Source: Erodium maritimum (Eukaryota; Streptophyta; Magnoliopsida; Geraniales; Geraniaceae). Taken from it: a DNA stretch of 64,000 nt. A program made the translations under genes and the position numbers. Each line of letters opens with the position of its first letter. Within the stretch, counting starts at the first letter, position 1. The stretch lies in contig OY997596.1 of the NCBI GenBank assembly GCA_963921825.1, positions 57,858,754 through 57,922,753 on the forward strand. The letters are read 5' to 3'. Under the pieces are notes generated by a model, which saw only the letters and a program-made list of their open reading frames with translations, was not told where the DNA came from and searched no databases. Positions 57,757 through 64,000 of the stretch are shown in pieces.

Positions 57757-58560
57757 TATTAAATATGGTATGCTGCAGCGTGTAAGCGAGGGCTTGCATG
57801 AGCATGAAGAGGTTGAACTAAAAATAAAGTATCATCAGACTCGGTGAAATCAATGTTTTTCTTATCCGGCGGAATCCCCCATGAAAATGCTTGAAGAAGT
57901 CTCGTTAAAGGCATCATCACCATGACAGATCCGAGACCAACACCAATACATCCACACCTTCCTACACCAAATGAAATAAATTTAACGTCGGGATCTATAA
58001 ACTTCACTTCTGCATTGTCATTGTTCAGGTGCCGTTCGGGATTGTACTTTAACGGTTCGTCCCAAGTTGTAGGGCTCCGACCAAGTTCCTTGCGACTTAG
58101 TACAATATGACTACCTTTTGGAATAAAGTAACATGAAAGAGTAGCATCTTCGGTCGATGCATGATGAGGAAGAAATGCGGATACTGGATGAAGTCTAAAC
58201 GATTCTCTCACACAAGGTTGGATGTAACGAAGAGACGAAATATCAGATTCCTGAACTAATTTTTCTTTCCCAACAATCATGTCTATTTCTTTCGCAGCTT
58301 TACGAAGAATATCAGGTTGATTGATCATTTCTGCTATTGCCACTCCAAAATGTTTGGAGGATTTAACATAGTTACTAAGAATAGTTCCTACACATATAAA
58401 GAAGAAGAATCACATGAGAAGTGAGATTATACGACTTTGGAGTTAAAAATGAAAAAAAAAACTAAAGAGAAAATATATACATATAGCAAAAAATTAATCA
58501 GGCATTATATGACATTATAGTTTAATATTATAACATAAATTCTCACATACAATCTTAACT

Positions 58561-58580
58561 GGGGGGGGGGGGGGGGGGGG
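58561..58580. repeat. Poly(G) run of 20 in the CYP79-C intron
   Basis: Twenty consecutive G followed by aggtcac. Such runs are unstable in replication and sequencing, so the true length is uncertain. Confidence 0.9.
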
Positions 58581-59655
58581 AGGTCACAATTTTTTTTTAT
58601 ATACAATAATAGTAAATGTCAAAGTAATACAAAAATGAACATTAATAGTATTAGTATTGCACAAAAACGATACTTATTACAATAAGTGACGTCGAGATTT
58701 CATGTTGATAGAAAATCATGTTGTGTTAATGGAGAATCATGTTGATGTCGTTGACAAAGACCCATATGTATATATTTTATGCGTACTTGATCCCGAATAT
58801 TAGGATGATAGAGTAGAATAGATGCTCTTTTTTCATAATTAATTTCCAAACCTGTTTCCACCGGTTTATCAATTTTCTCAGAAAGACAACGATCTAATTT
58901 TCGAGATTTCTCCTTTTTTCTCATCGGGATTGGTAGAGTCGACTAGTCTTTTGAAATATCTTTCTATCATCGTTGTAAATACGAAGAGAGCTAAACTCAA
59001 ATTGACGTAATTCTCAAAGTTTAATGCTTTAAATAGATGTAGATTCGTAGACCAATTAAGAATAGAAATGTGTAAGTATAAGAAATACAAAAAATTAGGA
59101 AATTGAAATAAAAAAGACACGGTTGAAACTTCAAAGAAAAAAAGGGAAATAGACTAACTAAAATTGAAAATTTGTAATAATTAAAAAAAAATAGGAAATA
59201 AATTTTTTTGTTACCGGAGGCATTAATTGTTTACACTTTCCATACAGTTATGAAACTTCCAAAAAAATTCAAAATTGAGAGGGGGCATTATTGCAGTTTA
59301 TTACGTAACCAACTTTAAAAAACAAACCTAAACAATTAGTTTCAAAATTTGGAGATCAAGTGAGTCCGCCTATGAACATGCATATAAAATAATAAAGAAG
59401 TAAATAATATTTAAAAAAATAATTGATCGGTAGATTAGACATTTACGAAGGAGGAACACACCATAGAAGAAGTTCAAGATATGCATTAGATTCCACACTT
59501 AAACTAGTAGTAGTATGTTCTGGTGTAAAGTGCATATCAATTCTTCTTTCTTTTCTTAACTCTCACATGACACCAGACTCATGACTCATATGTGGATAAA
59601 TGTGGTGGAAGAAACCAAATTTAATTAAGGATAGTGGAACGTTTAATCATAAATT

Positions 59656-60323
59656 GGGATAAAATCAAAACTAACTATCATCAATTTGTATAGTTAAAAA
59701 CTGATTGTTGATTTATTAGTCGATTAGATCAGGCTTGTAAACTTCAAGTAATTTCACAAACTAATATTTTCTATTAGAAACTAACATTTTTCGTTAAAAA
59801 AGACAGAAAACATTAGGAAAACTCCAAAAGATAACAAGTCTACAGTTTGTTTTTGAGTTCAATAGTCATATTTTTTTATCAGAAAATAAACAATTTATTA
59901 ATAAGTGATGTGAGTTCCAGGAAAGAAACCACAAACCAACAAAAAGATCCAAACAAAGTCTACATGACCCAAGCGGCCGAAAAAGATGAAAAAAGGAGGA
60001 GCTCAAGCAGACTGTGAGAGAGCAAGAGTCGGCGACACCATCCAGGAGCTAGGAGACGGGGTCGACGATTCGCTTGAAGCAGCATAAGTTCCCTGAACTG
60101 AATTCTCCCCACAAATCCAAGGCGAGGAGCTCTCTATCTAAGAGCTAACGACGAAAAGTGAAATTCCACCCGTCGTTCAATAGTCATATGACAGTTAATT
60201 CTTGGTGTTTTCTAACGTATTCTATCATTTCTAACGAAAATATTAGTTTGTATAATTATCTTAAGTCTACAGTTAGTTCTTGAAATGTACAAGTCTATGA
60301 TAGTTAGTATGTGGAGTTTTTCC
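59656..60323. mobile_element. Fold-back MITE, family M1, copy 3, split by a LINE fragment
   Basis: Left end gggataaaatcaaaactaactatc and right end gatagttagtatgtggagtttttcc; flanks tcataaatt (59647-59655) and ttataaatt (60324-60332) match at 8 of 9 bases, indicating a MULE-type 9-bp duplication. Without the insert at 59872-60189 it has the same size class as copies 1 and 2. Confidence 0.85.
59872..60174 (-). mobile_element. 5'-truncated LINE-like fragment nested in a MITE
   Basis: Begins with a poly(T) run and atcagaaaata (reverse of a poly(A) LINE end) and is flanked by exact 15-base gttcaatagtcatat at 59857-59871 and 60175-60189. Only about 300 bases of 3' region remain. Confidence 0.92.
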
Positions 60324-61388
60324 TTATAAATTTGTAGCGTTGAACTTACTGCACATTGGGCTTTGATCTCTTGGGTCGATAAGTGTTGTCCGGTTGAATC
60401 CTTTGCAAGAATGAAGTGATCGAGCATGCCCTCGGGCTCAGTCTTGTTCCCGTCTTTCCATTGCTTCACTCTCTCGTCTATTACGGGGTCTTGATACTTG
60501 CTTATGTTTCCCATATACTCTCCCACCATCTTGCCATGTCCATCCAAGTCTAACATTCTAAAGATTGCATTGTAATCCGAAGGAGAAAAGGCATAAACGT
60601 ATTCAAGAACCTTCAAAGCAGCCTCGACCTGCTCCTCCTCTTCAAACCCTGGCCCTCCATCTTCCCTTCCCGGCCCGAAATATCTCCGGCCGAACAACAT
60701 CTTCCTGATGGCATTTCCGGTGTAATGGCACGCCGCGACTCGCACGTTCACCACGGCGCTCGAGCCCTCCTTGGCCGTGCATTGGTTGTAAATGAAGCGC
60801 ACAAGATTGTCAGCCTCCTCGTCTCTCTTTCGGCGCATGGATTGTAACTTCATGGCTGGGTTCATCACGTGCATGCTCACCAGCTTGCGCATCTTCACCC
60901 ACTGCTCTCCTTTCGGCACCACGATCGTTGTCAAGAACCCGCGGCTCGTGCGCTCCGTCGTCATGTTCATGGGCCTCGACGAAAACACTTTGTCCTTCTT
61001 CACCAAGAACTCACGGGCGATCTCCGAGGACCTCACTAGAACGACGTGGACGTGTCCGAGCCGGACACATGCTATGTCCGTTTCGTACCGGTTCATGATG
61101 TCGTGGATCCACCGGGACTTTGGCTTCTTCTTAACGACCGTGTTGAGTATCATTTCCGGAAGATTACCCACCAAGGGCCATGGTTTTGGACCCGGAGGAA
61201 GCTTGTAATGATGGTTTCTTGAGTTGAATAAGATGTGTTTGAGTAGTGTTATCATCACCACAAGACCAAATAAAAAGCTTATAACGTGACAAGCTGAAAC
61301 CTCTAGTGAATGGAAGGAAGACATTGGTGATTGAAGACAAGTTAATGAGATAGAAAGATAACTGTTTAGGCTTGCATGCGGATAGGTT

Positions 61389-61396
61389 CTTAAATA
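61389..61396 (-). promoter_or_regulatory. Possible CYP79-C TATA element
   Basis: On the minus strand ctatttaag lies about 65 bases before the ATG of copy C and aligns with ctattaaag before copy A. Confidence 0.4.
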
Positions 61397-61494
61397 GAAC
61401 TCTTTTAGGTTCTTAATGTTAGTGATAAGGTTATCTAAAGAGTTTGAATGAAATCAAACTCTAGATAATATATTTTGTATTGTTTTGAATTCCT

Positions 61495-63370
61495 TTTGCC
61501 TGATTGGTAAGTGTTGGTATATGCTGTACATCAATCAATAAACAGGGTAAGGAATCAAACTCTATCATAGTATCATAGCAAAGTCAAATCTGATTTTCGC
61601 TTCCGCTTCCTCTTTGTTTTTCCCTTAGTTCGTGTTTCTTCTGCTGGTCGCGATTTCTATATTCTGCTGAGTGCGTCTCTTCTGTCAGTTTACATCTACA
61701 ACCTGCGATTTCATCCTCTGCTGATCGCGATTCCTGTTAGTGTTGCAACTGAAGCCCTTTCTCCTCTGCTGATTGCGATTCCTGTCAATGCTGCGACTGA
61801 AGCCCGTATCTTCCAGGCCCGTGAATTCTTATTTTCACGAAGATCCAGTCGCAATTTTTGGAACTTCTCCAGTCCCTGCGTCTGCTTGTGCGTCTTCTCC
61901 AGTCGCGACTTCCCCAATTTTCGCGTCTGCTTGTGCAACTCTGGCTGATTTTTGGAACTTCTCTCCCATGGCCGATCCTCGATTGTATCTGTCTCTCACG
62001 GTCCCCAATATCTGAAGCTCCATTACTATCACCCTTGAAATGGACAAAGGTCAGTATTCATCTGGGGCTGAACTTTGGAAGATACATTGTCGTGTTTTTC
62101 GGGTTTTACATCACATCCTACCGGAAATTGCACCGCCGTCTCCTCCTCCGATAGTCCCGGCCAGCGCAGCTAATGCTACGGACTCCACCACAGCCGCATA
62201 TGCTTCGGTGACGCCCACGGCTCCGGTCCCGGCTCCACCTGCAGATTCACCTCTTGTTGTCCCAGCTGATATATGGGATAGGCTCGATGCCACTGTTCTC
62301 TAGTGGATTTATGGTACAATTTCTAATGATTTGTTACATACTATAATTGAGCCAGACAGTACTACAACTCGTGCTTGGGATACTCTTGGTCATATATTTC
62401 AAGACAACAAACATTCTCGTACCGTGTATTTGGAACATCAGTTTTCTGCTACTAAACTTGATGATTTTGCTAATGTTTCCACCTTTTGTCAAGAATTGAA
62501 AAGGATTGCAGATCAATTATCTGACATTGGAGCTCATGTCTCGAATAACAGACTTGTTCTCCAATTAGTTGCTGGTCTTTCTGAGCCTTATGATAATGTG
62601 GCTACACTTATCCAGCAAAGAGACCCGTTCCCTCATTTTTATGAAGCTCGATCAAAACTAATCTTGGAGGAGACTCGAAAGCTTAAACAAGCTGCTTCAG
62701 GTGCTTCATCTAATAGTACTGCTTTATTTGTTAATGGATCCGGTCAGGGTGCTAAGGAAGGGAATGACAGAGCCACTATGTGTGGTAATCGAAGCCGAAT
62801 AGGTCTAGTGGACGGCCAAAACGTGCAGCTCGTGGAAGAGGTCGACATGGGCCTCAGCCCATCGGTTCAGCCCAGCCGCACACACAGTGGAACCCAGCGC
62901 AGCAGTGACCTCAGATGAAACCATATTGGGGTGCTCCCTCTCCTCATTGGACCGGGCCTTATCTCTGGTCTAGACCTCCGACTTGGGCCGGCCAGCACCA
63001 ACCAGCATGGACATACCCCTCAGGCTCATCGGGCCCATCTCATCCCCCACCATGTCCATATCCAACATCACCCGGACAATAGTGGGCCCGCTCTCCACAG
63101 GACGGTCAGCTTGGTCTTTTGGGCTCGCGTCCTCATGGAAATCATCAGGCCTATTCTCCTGTTCACACTGATATTTCTGCAGCTATGGCTAATTTATCAT
63201 TGCAACAGCCACCAGACTCGTCTTGGTACATGGACTCTGGTGCTTCCTCTCACCTGATTGCGAACTCAGGTACCTTAAGTTCTTATCTCATTCTATTATA
63301 GTTGGTGATGGTAATCAGATTCCTGTTCGTGGTTACGGTAATGCATCTATTTTTCCCACTCATCCTAATT
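61495..63370 (+). mobile_element. Ty1/copia retrotransposon, 5' half, truncated
   Basis: Contains a degenerate leader with repeated ctctgctgattgcgattcctgt segments (61615-61790), gag and the start of protease, then is cut at about 63370 by a LINE-like element. A sequence near 61550-61580 (tatcatagtatcatagcaaag) resembles a copia primer site, but I could not define an LTR. The rest of pol is outside the window or lost. Confidence 0.75.
61968..63300 (+). pseudogene. gag-pol: Ty1/copia gag and protease (broken)
   Basis: Gag starts at ATG 61968 (MADPRLYLSLTV), runs through TGA at 62013 and TAG at 62301 (typical relatives read VLQWIYGT, so CAG became TAG), and carries the UBN2-type blocks ARAWDTL-like TRAWDTLGHIF, LVLQLVAGLSEPYDNVATLI and FYEARSKLILEE. 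The frame is lost after about 62770, before the zinc knuckle. The protease site SSWYMDSGASSHLIANSGTL is in another frame at about 63219-63280. The particle protein and protease would act in the retrotransposon's cytoplasmic particles; this copy is dead. Confidence 0.9.
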
Positions 63371-64000
63371 TTTTTTGGATAAGCTCGATTTTTTATTTAG
63401 AAAAAATTAGATCCAAGCAGGATCTAACCAAAAGCAACCATTACAAAAGAGCTCTCATCGGGACTGCGGGTACAATACCCGACAAAAACCAAAATGAGTC
63501 ACTAACTTAGCCATCATTGACCCACTATTCGTCTTCCGAGGTCAAAGTTAGATCATCAAATGCTTTAGCTGAATGAGCTAAACGAGCAGCTTGAGCTTCT
63601 AAAATCTGTTTCCTGACGTCCACAGGATACCGATTCAGGGAGCGAGCTGGTTTGACTTCAACATTATAATAATCCCCCAAAATTGTGGAGGTCGTCTTTG
63701 AAGATTAGAAGTTCTAGGAGGAGCCTGCTTCGAGTTGCGACCCTTAAGCATAGGTTTCGAAGGTTGAAGGAGAGCCTCCTTCCACGGACTACTTTGAAAC
63801 CCGATCGGGTCACCATTTCCCACCTGAATTGGCGAGAGATCTATTGTACTTCCCGAAACAACCACGGTGGAAGTTGGAGGAATTTGGGCTCCCAAACCTG
63901 AAAACGACCCAGGAGAACCTGAACCCACTAAACTATGGCCCTTATTTAAGGTTGGGTTCAGTGAAAACCCAGTACCATGCCCAATAAGAACCGGTCCAAA
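63371..64000 (-). mobile_element. LINE-like element, 3' part, running off the window
   Basis: Begins with a poly(T) run and ggataagctcgattttttattt, matching the 3' end of the fragment at 45198. It interrupts the copia protease region after IFPTHPNF. The interior has no recognisable RT up to the window end, so type and length are unknown. Confidence 0.6.

Larger units (their letters stand above)
57759..61324 (-). pseudogene. CYP79 copy C, two exons with a one-base frameshift
   Basis: Exon 1 (60350-61324, 325 codons) is fully open from ATG: membrane anchor VISFLFGLVVMITLL, hinge LPPGPKPWPLVGN, and the same donor GCA-GTAAG as copy A. Exon 2 (57759-58387) starts after gtgtag with ELF but lacks one base after the Trp codon of NILEW (deletion at 58339/58340), giving an in-frame TAG; it is otherwise open. 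The heme loop is SFGVGRCGCIG, the usual Arg being Cys. The 1962-bp intron holds a poly(G) run, a MITE and a LINE fragment. If the missing base were an assembly error the protein would still have a defective heme loop, so I call it a pseudogene. Confidence 0.85.

Overview
The window is nuclear DNA from a flowering plant, probably a eudicot. The evidence is an intron-containing nuclear gene for a photosystem I antenna protein (LHCA1), a cluster of CYP79-type cytochrome P450 genes, and a dense nest of plant transposons (Ty3/gypsy chromovirus, Athila/Tat-like, Ty1/copia, PIF/Harbinger, MULE- and hAT-type MITEs, LINE-like elements). I cannot name the species. There are no bacterial-type operons, CRISPR arrays or rRNA genes.

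Layout. 1-2.7 kb: intergenic DNA. 2.7-17.9 kb: a minus-strand LINE-like sequence split by two independent insertions of one chromovirus family: a full-length but broken copy (3513-14944, duplication gacca) and, 19 bp further on, a solo LTR (14964-17576, duplication aggtt). 20.35-22.0 kb: LHCA1 on the minus strand, four exons, intact, with a recognisable light-type promoter. 22.4-25.0 kb: unclassified repeat-like DNA. 25.0-38.7 kb: a PIF/Harbinger transposon whose transposase frame is cut by a second full-length chromovirus (26563-38201, minus strand, duplication agtac) and then resumes in phase. 39.1-40.9 kb: a LINE-like element with an RRM-type ORF1 only. 41.3-43.4 kb: CYP79 copy A, the only copy with an open two-exon frame. 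44-51.8 kb: LTR and LINE debris, and a very decayed Athila/Tat-like element holding MITEs. 52-61.3 kb: CYP79 copies B (exon 2 only) and C (two exons, one-base frameshift), separated by duplicated flanks and MITEs. 61.5-64 kb: a broken Ty1/copia gag-protease cut by a LINE-like element that runs off the window.

How it fits together. LHCA1 is housekeeping photosynthesis. The CYP79 array is the specialised-metabolism locus: CYP79 enzymes usually make aldoximes from amino acids, the entry step to cyanogenic glucosides, glucosinolates or related defence compounds. Copy A looks potentially functional; B and C are decaying, and both have lost the same heme-contacting arginine codon by different transitions at one CpG. 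The transposons give a relative chronology through target-site duplications and empty sites. I found no clearly new multi-gene system. The most useful signals are the parallel heme-motif losses, an amber codon shared by two independent chromovirus copies, a CAG-to-TAG decay pattern, and well-bounded MITE families around the CYP79 genes.
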